Positions 20,109 to 29,520 of a stretch of DNA of 64,000 bases are shown here, piece after piece (the first letter of the stretch is position 1; each line of letters begins with the position of its first letter). The stretch spans positions 62,001 through 126,000 of the forward strand of contig NZ_JADGLL010000004.1 in assembly GCF_015235415.1 (NCBI RefSeq), in the 5' to 3' direction. A program made the translations under genes and the position numbers. The notes beneath the pieces were generated by a model that saw only the letters and a program-made list of their open reading frames with translations, was not told the DNA's origin and ran no database searches. Origin of the DNA: Microbacterium paludicola. GTDB lineage: Bacteria > Actinomycetota > Actinomycetes > Actinomycetales > Microbacteriaceae.

Positions 20109-21866
20109 TCACTCCTTGGCGGCGCTGTCGGAGATGCGCAGGTCGAGTGGGAAGTCGATGGGGAACGAGCCGAACAGCAGGCGGCCGGCCGCCGCGGCAG
20201 ATTCGCTCAGGGCCTCGGCTGCGGCTTCGGCCTGTTCGGCCGGGGCGTGGATCAGCACCTCGTCGTGGAGGAAGAACGCAAGGTGCGCGCGCCGCGCGAA
20301 AGCCGGCCCCGAGGCCGGCGCGGCGGCGGCCGGCGCCACAGGAGGCAGCTGCGCCAGCCGCAGCCGGAGATCCGCGAGCCACGCGAGCGCCCACTCCGCC
20401 GCGGTCCCCTGCACGATGAAGTTGCGGGTGAAGCGCCCGCGGTCGCGCGCGATGCGACGCGCGCGGTTCTCATCCGCCGCCGACGCACCGGGACGCGAGG
20501 CGCGCTCCTGAGCCGAGCGCCAGGCCTCGTCCGGCCCCGGACTCGTGCGGCCGAGCCAGGTGGCGACGACCCCGCCGTCCTCCCCCGTTCGCGCAGCCGC
20601 GTCCACCATCCCCATCGCCCGCGGGTAGGCCCGGCGCAGACGCGGGACGAGCCGGCCCGAGTCGCCGGTGGTGGCGCCGTACATCGCACCGAGCACGGCG
20701 ATCTTCGCCTCGGCGCGCGTGCTGACCGCGCCGTCCGCGACGATGCCCTCGTAGAGATCGCGCCCGCGCGCGGCATCCGCCATCCTGTCGTCCCGCGACA
20801 TCGCGGCGAGCACACGCGGCTCGAGCTGGGCGACGTCCGCGCCGACGATGCGCCACCCCGGATCGGCGCGCAGCGCCCCGCGGATCTGACGGGGCAGCTG
20901 CAGCGCGCCGCCTCCCGAGGACGCCCATCGGCCGGTCACGACCCCGCCCGGCACGAAGACCGGACGGAACCGCCCGTCGTTCACCCACTCGTCCAGCCAG
21001 GCCCAGCCGTTGGCCGTCAGCAGCCGTGCGAGCCGCTTGTACTCGAGCAGCGGAGGGATCGCGGGGTGCGCGATCTCACGCAGCTCCCACTTGCTCGTCG
21101 AGTCCACGAGGATTCCCGCGCTGTGCAGTGCGCGCAGCAGGCGCGGCGGCGAATCGAGCGAGGCGGCCGGGTCGTCGAGCGCCTCGCGCACCTCGGCGGC
21201 GAGACGCGCCATGTGATCGGGCACGCCGCCGGCCCGACGGGCGCCCAGCACCTCGGTCAGGATGCGGCGGTGATGCTCGGCGTCCCACGGCACCCCGGCG
21301 ACGCGCATCTCGGCGGCCACGAGCGCGCCGGCCGACTCGGCGGCGAGAAGCAGGCGCATCCTGCCGGGGTCCGGCGCGAGTGGCACCGCCGCGTCTTGGC
21401 GGTCGAGCTCGGCGAGCACCTCGGCGATGTCGTCGCGCCCTCTCTCGGATCCCGTGCGATCCAGCGCGAACAGCGCGTCGTCATCCGGGCCCTCGGCCGT
21501 GCCGATCCCGTCCCATTCCGTCGCCGCGCGCAGGGCGGATGCGCTCGGCGCCGCCTCGCGCAGGATCGCGTGCGAGAGCCGCAGGTCGTGGCAGCGCACG
21601 ACGCGGACGCCGGCCGCCAGGAGCTTCGGGTACCACTCGGCCGTGCTCGACCACACCCAGCGGATGGCGCGGCCCGCGTTCGCGGCCTCCGCTTCCCGCG
21701 CGGCGACCCAGGCGGGCAGCTCTGCCGCCGTCAGCGGCCGGCGGCCCCGCTCTCCCTCGCGGGCGAGCACGATCGCCACGATGCCGCCGCCCGCGGTGCG
21801 CCCGAGGGCGATGCGATCCGCGTGTGCCCACGGCGAGGCGTCCGCCGGTTCAGAGGAGGAAGTCAC
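20109..21866 (-). CDS. PolA-like bifunctional 3'-5' exonuclease/DNA polymerase
   Basis: The 585-residue protein is a short family A polymerase. Motif A reads GADVAQLEPRVLAAMS, motif B region GAMYGATTGDSGRLVPRLRRAYPRA, and motif C FFLHDEVL. The N-terminal third resembles a degenerate 3'-5' exonuclease domain; no 5' nuclease domain is present. This actinobacterial group is distinct from the housekeeping PolA and its role is not settled. I start at GTG 21866, which overlaps the RNase H gene by 17 bases; a longer reading from 21935 is mostly antisense-like. Confidence 0.85.
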   Translation of the reverse strand: MTSSSEPADASPWAHADRIALGRTAGGGIVAIVLAREGERGRRPLTAAELPAWVAAREAEAANAGRAIRWVWSSTAEWYPKLLAAGVRVVRCHDLRLSHAILREAAPSASALRAATEWDGIGTAEGPDDDALFALDRTGSERGRDDIAEVLAELDRQDAAVPLAPDPGRMRLLLAAESAGALVAAEMRVAGVPWDAEHHRRILTEVLGARRAGGVPDHMARLAAEVREALDDPAASLDSPPRLLRALHSAGILVDSTSKWELREIAHPAIPPLLEYKRLARLLTANGWAWLDEWVNDGRFRPVFVPGGVVTGRWASSGGGALQLPRQIRGALRADPGWRIVGADVAQLEPRVLAAMSRDDRMADAARGRDLYEGIVADGAVSTRAEAKIAVLGAMYGATTGDSGRLVPRLRRAYPRAMGMVDAAARTGEDGGVVATWLGRTSPGPDEAWRSAQERASRPGASAADENRARRIARDRGRFTRNFIVQGTAAEWALAWLADLRLRLAQLPPVAPAAAAPASGPAFARRAHLAFFLHDEVLIHAPAEQAEAAAEALSESAAAAGRLLFGSFPIDFPLDLRISDSAAKE

Positions 21867-22329
21867 CGCCCACGGCCTCGGGTGCAGGGGCGGCCACGCC
21901 GCCGTCGAGATCGCGGCGGAAGCTCGCTCGCGCATCCATCGCCTCGTTGGCTGCAGCGTCCGCGAGGCGGTTGTCGCTGCGCGGCACCCACTCGAAGGTG
22001 ACCGTCCGCCCTGCCGTCAGCTCGCGCGCGCGGCGGGCGAGCGTCTGCATGTCGGGGTGCTTGATCTTCCAGCGGCCGGTCATCTGCTCGACGACGAGCT
22101 TCGAATCCATCCTCACGTGGATGGCCGTCGGGTCGCGATCGAGCGCGGCCCGGATCCCGGCGATCATCCCGTTGTACTCGGCGACGTTGTTCGTCGCGAT
22201 GCCGACGTAGACGCCGACCTCGGTGAGCACCGCTCCGGTGGCCGGGTCGATCACCACCGCGCCGCCGGCAGCCGTGCCGGGGTTGCCGCGCGAGCCGCCG
22301 TCGGCCTCGACGATGAGGGCTCCGGTCAC
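21850..22329 (-). CDS. RNase HI-like ribonuclease
   Basis: The 159-residue protein has the full RNase H carboxylate set: D10 in VEADGGSRGNPG, E51 in NNVAEYNG, D75 in VRMDSKLVV and D124 in SDNRLADAAANEAMD. It cuts RNA in RNA-DNA hybrids. The GTG start overlaps the stop of the zinc-ribbon gene (GTGA), and its end overlaps the PolA-like gene, so all three are translated together. In actinobacteria such short RNase HI proteins also occur fused to other domains. Confidence 0.92.
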   Translation of the reverse strand: MTGALIVEADGGSRGNPGTAAGGAVVIDPATGAVLTEVGVYVGIATNNVAEYNGMIAGIRAALDRDPTAIHVRMDSKLVVEQMTGRWKIKHPDMQTLARRARELTAGRTVTFEWVPRSDNRLADAAANEAMDARASFRRDLDGGVAAPAPEAVGGDFLL

Positions 22330-23057
22330 AGACCGGACTCCGCGGTGCGCACCATGATGGCGCCGCACTCGGGGCACAGCGCGACCTCGTCGTCCGGGGT
22401 CGATCGGAGGACCGCGAGGTCGCTGGGCGAGAGGTTCATGTTGCAGGCGCCGCACATGCCGCGCGTGAACACGGCGGTGCCCGTGCCGCGCGACGCGAGC
22501 CGCTCATAGAGGGCGAGAAGGTCGGCGGGGATGCGCCCGGCAACCGCTGCGCGGTCGCGCGTCAGGGTGGCGAGGTCGGCTGTCGCCTGCGCCACGATTC
22601 CCTTCGCCTCGGTGCTCAGGCGCTGGCCCTCGGACGTGACCTCGTCGAGGAGCGCCTGCTGCTCGGCGGCGGCCGCCTCGGCGGCTTCGAGCTTCTCCAT
22701 GACCTCAAGCTCGGCGTCCTCGAGGTCGCTGCGGCGCTTCTCGAGGCCGGCGATCTCGTGCTCGAGCCCCTGGGCGTCCTTCGGGCTGCTGGTGGCGGCG
22801 AGACGCTCCGCGTCGCGCGCCCGACGGGCGGACACGACGGCGACGTCGCCTTCGATGCGCTTCAGCTCCGCGCGCAGGTCGTCGCGCGCTCCCGCCTTCT
22901 CCGCGAGCTCGCGGCCGAGTGCCGTGCGCCGGGCGATCAGCTCCTGCACGCGCGCCGCCTGGGGCGGGTTCTTGCGCGCGGACTCCGCCTGCGCGATGCG
23001 GCGGTCGATGTCGACGACGTCGAGCAGGAGGAGCTGGTCTGCGGGGCTGGCTTTCAC
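22326..23057 (-). CDS. Coiled-coil C4-type zinc-ribbon protein
   Basis: The 243-residue protein is a long antiparallel helical hairpin (about 1-180, rich in Ala/Glu/Arg/Leu heptads) followed by a zinc ribbon (CGAC near 200 and CPECG near 230). It belongs to the CT398/FlgZ-like family of putative nucleic-acid or scaffold proteins with no established enzyme activity. GTG start; TAGGTT (23064-23069, minus strand) lies six bases upstream, and it heads the three-gene unit with rnh and the PolA-like gene. Confidence 0.9.
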   Translation of the reverse strand: MKASPADQLLLLDVVDIDRRIAQAESARKNPPQAARVQELIARRTALGRELAEKAGARDDLRAELKRIEGDVAVVSARRARDAERLAATSSPKDAQGLEHEIAGLEKRRSDLEDAELEVMEKLEAAEAAAAEQQALLDEVTSEGQRLSTEAKGIVAQATADLATLTRDRAAVAGRIPADLLALYERLASRGTGTAVFTRGMCGACNMNLSPSDLAVLRSTPDDEVALCPECGAIMVRTAESGL

Positions 23058-23200
23058 CCTTCCAACCTACCCCGGCACCCGCCCGCCGCACGGGCGGAGG
23101 TTGCCCGATGAGCCGCGCGTCCGCAACCCCCGTGCGCCCGCTGCTCGAGGCTCGTAACGTCGCCCGTGGACGCTGACCGACGCGCACGACGGAGGATCGG

Positions 23201-24166
23201 ATGACACGTTTCGGCTACACCCTGATGACCGAGCAGAGCGGACCGCGCGAGCTTGTCCGCTATGCGCAGCAGGCGGAGGATCTCGGCTTCGACTTCGAGG
23301 TCTCGAGCGACCACTACTCCCCCTGGCTCACCAGCCAGGGGCACTCCCCTTACGCCTGGAGCGTGCTGGGCGCGGTCTCGCAGGTGACCTCCCGCGTGGA
23401 TCTGATGACCTACGTCACCTGCCCGACGATGCGGTACCACCCCGCGGTCGTGGCGCAGAAGGCGGCGACGATGCAGCTTCTGTCCGAGGGGCGCTTCACC
23501 CTCGGTCTCGGGTCCGGGGAGAGCCTCAACGAGCACGTCGTCGGCGAGGGGTGGCCCGGGGTCGATCAGCGCCAGGACATGCTCGTCGAGGCGATCGAGA
23601 TCATCCGCGCGCTGCACACCGGCGACCTCGTCACCTACGACGGCGCGTACTTCCGCGTCGACTCGGCGCGGGTCTGGGACGCCCCGGACGGCGGGGTCCC
23701 GCTGGGAGTAGCGGTGTCGGGCGACAGCTCGCTGTCGAAGCTCGCTCCCCTGGGCGATCACCTGATCGCGGTGCAGCCGGAGGCGCAGCTGGTCACGGGG
23801 TGGGATGAGAAGCACGAGGGTGAGTCGCGCAAGATCGGCCAGGTGCCGATCAGCTGGGATCCGGATCCGGATGCGGCCGTCGCGCGCGCTCACGATCAGT
23901 TCCGCTGGTTCGGCGGCGGATGGGCGGTCAATGCCGATCTGCCGACCCCGGCGGGCTTCGAGGCGGCGAGTCAGTTCGTCCGGCCGGAGGACGTCGCGGC
24001 GTCGATCCCGTGCGGACCGGATCTGGATGCGCTCGCGGAGGGCGTGCGTCCGTTCCTCGACGCCGGCTTCACCGACATCGCGATCGTGCAGATCGGCGAC
24101 GAGAAGCAGCAGCAGTTCCTCGATGACGTGGCGGGGCCCCTGCTGGAGCGCCTGCGCGCGCTCTGA
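23201..24166 (+). CDS. LLM-class F420-dependent oxidoreductase (TIGR03557 type)
   Basis: The 321-residue TIM-barrel protein begins MTRFGYTLMTEQSGPRELVRYAQQAEDLGFDF and has SSDHYSPWL, SRVDLMTYVTCPTMRYHPAVVAQKAATMQLLSEGRFTLGLGSGESLNEHVVG, typical of the G6PD-like F420 branch of luciferase-like monooxygenases. It oxidises or reduces an unknown substrate with coenzyme F420. GGAGGATCGG precedes the ATG, so this gene uses a standard ribosome binding site. Confidence 0.93.
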   Translation: MTRFGYTLMTEQSGPRELVRYAQQAEDLGFDFEVSSDHYSPWLTSQGHSPYAWSVLGAVSQVTSRVDLMTYVTCPTMRYHPAVVAQKAATMQLLSEGRFTLGLGSGESLNEHVVGEGWPGVDQRQDMLVEAIEIIRALHTGDLVTYDGAYFRVDSARVWDAPDGGVPLGVAVSGDSSLSKLAPLGDHLIAVQPEAQLVTGWDEKHEGESRKIGQVPISWDPDPDAAVARAHDQFRWFGGGWAVNADLPTPAGFEAASQFVRPEDVAASIPCGPDLDALAEGVRPFLDAGFTDIAIVQIGDEKQQQFLDDVAGPLLERLRAL

Positions 24167-24171
24167 CGGTG

Positions 24172-24247
24172 TGGTGGGCCCTGCCGGGATCGAACCGACG
24201 ACACCCTGGGTGTAAACCAGGTGCTCTACCAGCTGAGCTAAAGGCCC
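24172..24247 (-). tRNA. tRNA-Val(TAC)
   Basis: The minus strand reads as a 76-base cloverleaf with encoded CCA. The acceptor GGGCCTT pairs with AGGGCCC, the D arm contains AGCTCAGCTGGTAGAGC, the anticodon stem-loop is CTGGTTTACACCCAGG with anticodon TAC (24214-24212), and the T arm is GTCGGTTCGATCCCGGC. Confidence 0.97.
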
Positions 24248-24271
24248 GTTCTTCGAGTCTACGGGCGCGCC

Positions 24272-25081
24272 TCAGCCGACGCGGACCTCGTCGCCCACCC
24301 GGATGACGCCACCGCCATCGACGGGCAGCAGCAGGATGCCGAGGGTCGGCGCGTCCTGTCCGATGTCGCGCGTGAGCGTCTGCAGCAGTCGCGCGTCGCG
24401 CTCCCCCGTGTCCGGGTTCGCGTGCACCGCGACGCAGCGCCCGATCGGCTGCTGCACCTCGAAGGCCACGTCGCCGATGGTGACGCGCCCGGTCCATCCG
24501 AGCTCGGCCCAGGCCGCGACGCCGTCGAGCACAACGTTCGAGCGGAACCGCCGGTCGTCGACGGGCGCATCCGTGATCGCATCCAGCGCCACGACCGATG
24601 CACCGCCGTGCAGCGAGACGTACCCGCGCGGCCGGTCCTGGAACCGCGACGCCACACCGTCGCCGACAAGCCGCAGCGGCAGGCGTCCCTCGGCGCGGAG
24701 GCGACGGCCGTCCGGCGTGCCCAGCACATAGGCCGTGACGGCGTCCGTGAGACGCTCGCGGCCCTCCTCGTCGAGGCCCTCATCTGCCAGCACGTCGTCT
24801 CCCAGGCTGACGCGCACGCGCTGCCCCGCGGCGTCGTACGTCACCCCCAGCCGGGCGAGCCCCGGGAAGTCGACGAGCGCGAGCCCGCGGGTCTTGGGCC
24901 AGTAGTCGAGCCCGTCGCGGTCTTCCGGCACCGCCGCGTCGGCGAACCGGAACGCGAGCACCCGGTCGCCCTCCACGCGCCCGTCCGGGCCGACCGTGAG
25001 CGACTGACGAGGCTCGGGCGTGAAGCCCTTCAGCGGATAGCGGAACAGGGCTCTCACGTGCGGCACCCGTCCATCCTGCAC
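24272..25081 (-). CDS. MOSC domain-containing protein
   Basis: The 269-residue protein has an N-terminal beta-barrel MOSC_N region (VRALFRYPLKGFTPE) and a C-terminal MOSC core with the conserved Cys in PIGRCVAVHANPDTGERD. MOSC proteins carry sulfur to molybdenum cofactor or reduce N-hydroxylated compounds. The start is uncertain: GTG 25081 is the longest, and GTGs a few codons later are possible. TAGACC (25090-25095, minus strand) lies eight bases upstream and overlaps the divergent aceE promoter. Confidence 0.88.
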   Translation of the reverse strand: MQDGRVPHVRALFRYPLKGFTPEPRQSLTVGPDGRVEGDRVLAFRFADAAVPEDRDGLDYWPKTRGLALVDFPGLARLGVTYDAAGQRVRVSLGDDVLADEGLDEEGRERLTDAVTAYVLGTPDGRRLRAEGRLPLRLVGDGVASRFQDRPRGYVSLHGGASVVALDAITDAPVDDRRFRSNVVLDGVAAWAELGWTGRVTIGDVAFEVQQPIGRCVAVHANPDTGERDARLLQTLTRDIGQDAPTLGILLLPVDGGGVIRVGDEVRVG

Positions 25082-25191
25082 CCTTGCGGGGTCTAGGCTG
25101 AGAGGCGATCACGCGTGCGCTCGGACCCATCGGCGCGCGCGCAGGCATGTACGCGAGGCACGACCTGCCCCGCTCGACGAAAGGGAATCCG

Positions 25192-27918
25192 GTGGCTGTA
25201 CACGACCAGGATCCGTACTCGCAGGGACCGCAGGACAGCGATCCGGAAGAGACCAGCGAGTGGCAGCAGTCGCTGGATGAGCTCGTCGACGCGAAGGGTC
25301 ATCAGCGGGGTCGCGAGATCATGCTGAGCCTGCTGAAGCGGTCGAAGGATCTGCACCTGGGCGTGCCGATGGTGCCGACCACCGACTACGTCAACACCAT
25401 CGCGCCCGAGGACGAGCCCGACTTCCCCGGCGACGAGGAGCTCGAGCGTCGCTATCGTTCCTGGATCCGGTGGAACGCGGCCCTCACGGTGCACCGCGCG
25501 CAGCGGCCCAGCATCGGCGTCGGCGGCCACATCTCCACCTACGCGTCGTCCGCCTCGCTCTACGAGGTCGGCTTCAACCACTTCTTCCGCGGCCAGGACC
25601 ACCCGTCCGGCGGCGACCAGATCTTCGTTCAGGGACACGCCTCCCCCGGACCGTACGCCCGCGCGTTCCTCGAGGGACGCCTCACCGAGGCGCAGCTCGA
25701 TGGCTTCCGTCAGGAGAAGTCGGCGGGGGCAAACGGTATCCCGTCCTACCCGCACCCGCGGCTCATGCCCGAGTTCTGGCAGTTCCCGACCGTCTCCATG
25801 GGCCTCGGGCCGATCAACGCCATCTACCAGGCGATGACGAACAAGTACCTCGCCAACCGCGGCATCAAGGACACGGCCGACAGCCACGTCTGGGCGTTCC
25901 TCGGCGACGGCGAGATGGACGAGGTCGAGAGCCGCGGCCAGCTGCAGGTCGCGGCCAACGAGGGCCTCGACAACCTCACGTTCGTCGTCAACGCGAACCT
26001 CCAGCGCCTCGACGGCCCGGTGCGCGGCAACGGCAAGATCATCCAGGAGCTCGAGAGCTTCTTCCGCGGTGCCGGCTGGAACGTCATCAAGGTCATCTGG
26101 GGCCGCGAGTGGGACGACCTGCTCGCGCGCGACAAGGACGGCGCGCTGCGCAACCTGATGAACGTGACGCCCGACGGCGACTTCCAGACGTACAAGACCG
26201 AGTCCGGTGCGTACGTCCGCGAGAACTTCTTCGGCCGCGACCCGCGCGCGCTCGAGCTGGTCAAGGACTACTCCGACGACCAGATCTGGGGTCTGCGCCG
26301 GGGTGGTCACGACTACCGCAAGGTCTACGCGGCCTTCAAGGCGGCCCAGGAGCACAAGGGCCAGCCGACCGTCATCATCGCCCACACCATCAAGGGCTAC
26401 GGCCTCGGGCCGCACTTCGAGGGCCGCAACGCGACCCACCAGATGAAGAAGATGACGCTCGACGACCTCAAGCTGTTCCGCGACACGATGCACATCCCTG
26501 TCACGGACAAGCAGCTCGAGGACGACCCGTACCGCCCGCCGTACTACCACCCGGGTGAGAACGACGAGACGATCCAGTACATGCTCGAGCGCCGCCGCGC
26601 GCTGGGCGGCTTCCTCCCGGAGCGCCGCAGCAAGTACACCCAGATCCCTCTTCCGCAGGACAAGGACTACGCCCTGATGAAGAAGGGCTCCGGCACGCAG
26701 GAGATCGCCACCACCATGGCGTTCGTGCGTCTCGTGAAGGACCTGCTGCGCGTCGACGGGTTCGGCAACCGCATCGTGCCGATCATCCCGGATGAGGCGC
26801 GCACGTTCGGCATGGACTCGTACTTCCCGACCGCGAAGATCTACAACCCCCACGGCCAGAACTACACCTCGGTCGACCGCGCGCTTCTGCTTGCGTACAA
26901 GGAGAGCCCGCAGGGGCAGATCCTCCACGTCGGCATCAACGAGGCCGGCGCGCTTGCGGCGTTCACCGGGACGGGCACGACGTACGCCACGCACGGCGAG
27001 CCGCTGATCCCGATCTACATCTTCTACTCGATGTTCGGCTTCCAGCGCACCGGCGACGCCCAGTGGGCGGCCGGCGACCAGATGGCCCGCGGCTTCATCA
27101 TCGGCGCGACCGCCGGACGCACGACCCTGACGGGTGAGGGCCTGCAGCACGCCGACGGCCACTCGCACCTGCTGGCCTCGACGAACCCGGCGACCGTGTC
27201 GTACGACCCGGCGTACGGGTACGAGATCGCGCACATCGTGCGCTCGGGCATCGAGCGGATGTACGGCGGCCAGCACGAGGACCCCAATGTGATGTACTAC
27301 ATCACCGTCTACAACGAGCCGATCGTGATGCCGGCTGAGCCGGAGAACGTGGACGTCGACGGCATCGTGCGCGGCATCCACCGCATCTCGGAGGGCCAGG
27401 GCGACGGCCCTCGCACGCAGCTTCTCGCGTCGGGCGTGGGTGTGCCGTGGGCGCTCGAGGCACAGGAGCTGCTCAAGAACGACTGGGGCGTCGTCGCCGA
27501 CGTGTGGTCGGTGACCAGCTGGACCGAGCTGCGCCGCGACGGCCTCGCCGCCGACGAGCACAACTTCCTGCACCCCGAGGCAGAGCCGAAGGCCGCGTAC
27601 ATCACCGAGAAGCTCAAGGACGCCGAGGGCCCGGTCATCGCGGTCAGCGACTTCATGCACGCCGTGCAGGACCAGATCCGGCCCTGGGTGCCGCAGCGTT
27701 ACCTGACACTCGGCGCCGACGGCTTCGGCTTCTCGGACACCCGCGCCGCGGCCCGTCGCTTCTTCAAGATCGACGGCCCGTCGATGGCGGTGCGCGCCCT
27801 GCAGGGCCTCGCCGACGAGGGCAAGGTCGACCGCAGCGTGATCGCCCAGGCGATCGAGAAGTACCGTCTGCACGACGTCAACGCCGGCACCTCGGGGAAC
27901 GCCGGCGGGGAGAGCTGA
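25192..27918 (+). CDS. aceE: Pyruvate dehydrogenase E1, homodimeric type
   Basis: The 908-residue thiamine-diphosphate enzyme has the AceE pattern: [31 protein letters not shown], the ThDP motif [13 protein letters not shown] followed by [14 protein letters not shown], and the transketolase-like second domain ([22 protein letters not shown]). It decarboxylates pyruvate to feed acetyl-CoA. I chose GTG 25192 because AAGGGA precedes it; an ATG at 25147 would add 15 residues. TAGGCT (25094-25099) is a probable -10 element. The adjacent fas cluster uses acetyl-CoA. Confidence 0.95.
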   Translation: MAVHDQDPYSQGPQDSDPEETSEWQQSLDELVDAKGHQRGREIMLSLLKRSKDLHLGVPMVPTTDYVNTIAPEDEPDFPGDEELERRYRSWIRWNAALTVHRAQRPSIGVGGHISTYASSASLYEVGFNHFFRGQDHPSGGDQIFVQGHASPGPYARAFLEGRLTEAQLDGFRQEKSAGANGIPSYPHPRLMPEFWQFPTVSMGLGPINAIYQAMTNKYLANRGIKDTADSHVWAFLGDGEMDEVESRGQLQVAANEGLDNLTFVVNANLQRLDGPVRGNGKIIQELESFFRGAGWNVIKVIWGREWDDLLARDKDGALRNLMNVTPDGDFQTYKTESGAYVRENFFGRDPRALELVKDYSDDQIWGLRRGGHDYRKVYAAFKAAQEHKGQPTVIIAHTIKGYGLGPHFEGRNATHQMKKMTLDDLKLFRDTMHIPVTDKQLEDDPYRPPYYHPGENDETIQYMLERRRALGGFLPERRSKYTQIPLPQDKDYALMKKGSGTQEIATTMAFVRLVKDLLRVDGFGNRIVPIIPDEARTFGMDSYFPTAKIYNPHGQNYTSVDRALLLAYKESPQGQILHVGINEAGALAAFTGTGTTYATHGEPLIPIYIFYSMFGFQRTGDAQWAAGDQMARGFIIGATAGRTTLTGEGLQHADGHSHLLASTNPATVSYDPAYGYEIAHIVRSGIERMYGGQHEDPNVMYYITVYNEPIVMPAEPENVDVDGIVRGIHRISEGQGDGPRTQLLASGVGVPWALEAQELLKNDWGVVADVWSVTSWTELRRDGLAADEHNFLHPEAEPKAAYITEKLKDAEGPVIAVSDFMHAVQDQIRPWVPQRYLTLGADGFGFSDTRAAARRFFKIDGPSMAVRALQGLADEGKVDRSVIAQAIEKYRLHDVNAGTSGNAGGES

Positions 27919-27925
27919 GCTCTCA

Positions 27926-29179
27926 GTGAGTCAGGACGCCACGCCCGTCGAGGGCACGGCATCGGGTGAGGGGGCCGCTCTCGACAAGACGGCCACCCTC
28001 GCCTGGCTGCGCCGGATCTCCGGTGACCTCGCGACGGCGACCACAACACGGCTCGAGCAGTCGCTGTCGTGGTACGCCGGGATGCCTCCCGCGCGCCGCT
28101 CGGCGGTGGGCCTCGTCGCGCAGGCCGGCATCACGTCGTTCATCCAGTGGTACGACGACCCCACGTCGACGCCCTGGATCGCGGCCGACATCTTCGCGGC
28201 GGCCCCGCGCGAGCTGCTGCGGAGCGTCAGCCTGCAGCAGACGCTGCAGCTGATCCGGATCACCGTGGAGGTCGTCGAGGAGCGCGTCGCGTCGAAGAGC
28301 GAGGACCTGCGCGAAGGCATCCTCCTGTATTCGCGTGAGGTCGCCTTCACGGCTGCCGACGTCTATGCACGCGCCGCGGAATCGCGGGGCCTGTGGGATG
28401 CGCGCCTCGAGGCGCTCGTCGTCGATTCCATCCTCACGGGCGAGGCCGACGAGGAGCTGCCGAGCCGGATCGCCGCGCTCGGCTGGCACGGCCACGGCCA
28501 GGCGTGTGTGCTCGTCGGCACCGCTCCCCCGCAGTTCGATGTCGACCAGGTGCGGCGCACGTCGCGCAAGCTCGGCGTGGATGTGCTCGTGGGCGTGCAG
28601 GGATCGCGTCTCGTGATCGTGATCGGCCGGGCCCAGGAGGCGGACGCCGACGAGGAGACCGAGTCCGAAGGCATGCCGTTCATCGAGGTCGCCCGTCACC
28701 TCGAGCCCCTGTTCGGCGAGGGCTACCTCGTGCTCGGGCCGACCGTTCCCGCGCTCGTGGACGCGAGCCAGAGCGCCCGCGCCGCGCTCGCGGGATTCGC
28801 CGTCGCGCGCGGCTGGCGCCACGCTCCTCGTCCGGTCGAGGCCGACGACCTGCTGCCCGAGCGCGCTCTTGCCGGCGATCCCGTCGCCAAGCAGACCCTC
28901 GTAGAGCGGATCTACCGCCCGCTCGCGGCGCACTCCACCGACCTCGTCACGACGCTGTGGAGCTACCTCGACAACGGCCGATCGCTCGAGGCGACGGCCC
29001 GCGAGCTGTTCGTCCACCCGAACACCGTGCGCTACCGCCTCAAGCGGGTCAGCGACGTGATCGGCTGGGATGCGACGGGCCCGCGCGAGGCGCTCATCCT
29101 GCAGACGGCGCTGATCCTCGGCTCGATCGGATCGGCGGACGTCGGCCGCCGCCGCGCCGCGGTGCGCCGCCCTCGCTGA
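27926..29179 (+). CDS. fasR: PucR/CdaR-type regulator, probable FasR
   Basis: The 417-residue protein ends in a PucR-type helix-turn-helix (SLEATARELFVHPNTVRYRLKRVSDVIGWD, about 355-385) after a central GGDEF-like regulatory region. Its place directly upstream of fabD-fabH-acpP-fabF matches Streptomyces FasR, which activates that operon. It starts seven bases after the aceE stop and may be co-transcribed with it, tying acetyl-CoA supply to fatty-acid synthesis. The name is based on context plus domain type. Confidence 0.85.
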   Translation: MSQDATPVEGTASGEGAALDKTATLAWLRRISGDLATATTTRLEQSLSWYAGMPPARRSAVGLVAQAGITSFIQWYDDPTSTPWIAADIFAAAPRELLRSVSLQQTLQLIRITVEVVEERVASKSEDLREGILLYSREVAFTAADVYARAAESRGLWDARLEALVVDSILTGEADEELPSRIAALGWHGHGQACVLVGTAPPQFDVDQVRRTSRKLGVDVLVGVQGSRLVIVIGRAQEADADEETESEGMPFIEVARHLEPLFGEGYLVLGPTVPALVDASQSARAALAGFAVARGWRHAPRPVEADDLLPERALAGDPVAKQTLVERIYRPLAAHSTDLVTTLWSYLDNGRSLEATARELFVHPNTVRYRLKRVSDVIGWDATGPREALILQTALILGSIGSADVGRRRAAVRRPR

Positions 29180-29520
29180 CCTGTTTCTCGGCTCGCTTCG
29201 CTCGCGCCCAATCCTGGCTACCGCTGATTGTCAGCTCGCTTCGCTCGCGCCGCGCGCTCATCGATCCCTCGCCCGACGCTCCGCGGCGGGACTCGCGCTC
29301 GATGGGCTGTCGCTCCGCTCCATCCGGGGCGCGCTGGTTGGCCGCTCCGCGGCACGCTCGCTTCGCTCGCCGGTGGGTTCCCAGGCACGCCCGCCGCGAG
29401 CCGCCAGAAGAGACCCGCAGCGAAGCGAGCTCACGGACTGTCCGCCACGCACAAGTGATTCCGGTTTTCTTGTGAGGCCGTCGCCAGCGCCGCGTTGAAC
29501 AACGTTGGCAGACTGGACGG
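29180..29520. other. Repeat-rich intergenic region between fasR and fabD
   Basis: These 341 bases have no gene I believe in. GCTCGCTTCGCTCGC occurs at 29191-29205, 29234-29248 and 29356-29370, and its 11-base core recurs inverted at 29420-29430. Similar GC-rich, purine/pyrimidine-patterned words fill the rest. The last 75 bases hold the fabD promoter. The origin of the repeats is unknown. Confidence 0.6.
29450..29514 (+). promoter_or_regulatory. fabD promoter with two dyads (candidate FasR or repressor sites)
   Basis: CACAAG (29450-29455) and CTTGTG (29469-29474) form one interrupted dyad. CGTTG-AA-CAACG (29493-29504) forms a second, just upstream of the -10 candidate CAGACT (29509-29514). 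The GTG of fabD follows six bases later, so the operon is probably leaderless. Which protein binds is inference; the neighbour FasR is the obvious candidate. Confidence 0.4.

Noticed and set aside
19762..20511. Open frames on the plus strand over the RNase P RNA gene
   Set aside because: The region is structured RNA on the minus strand; translations lack any domain.
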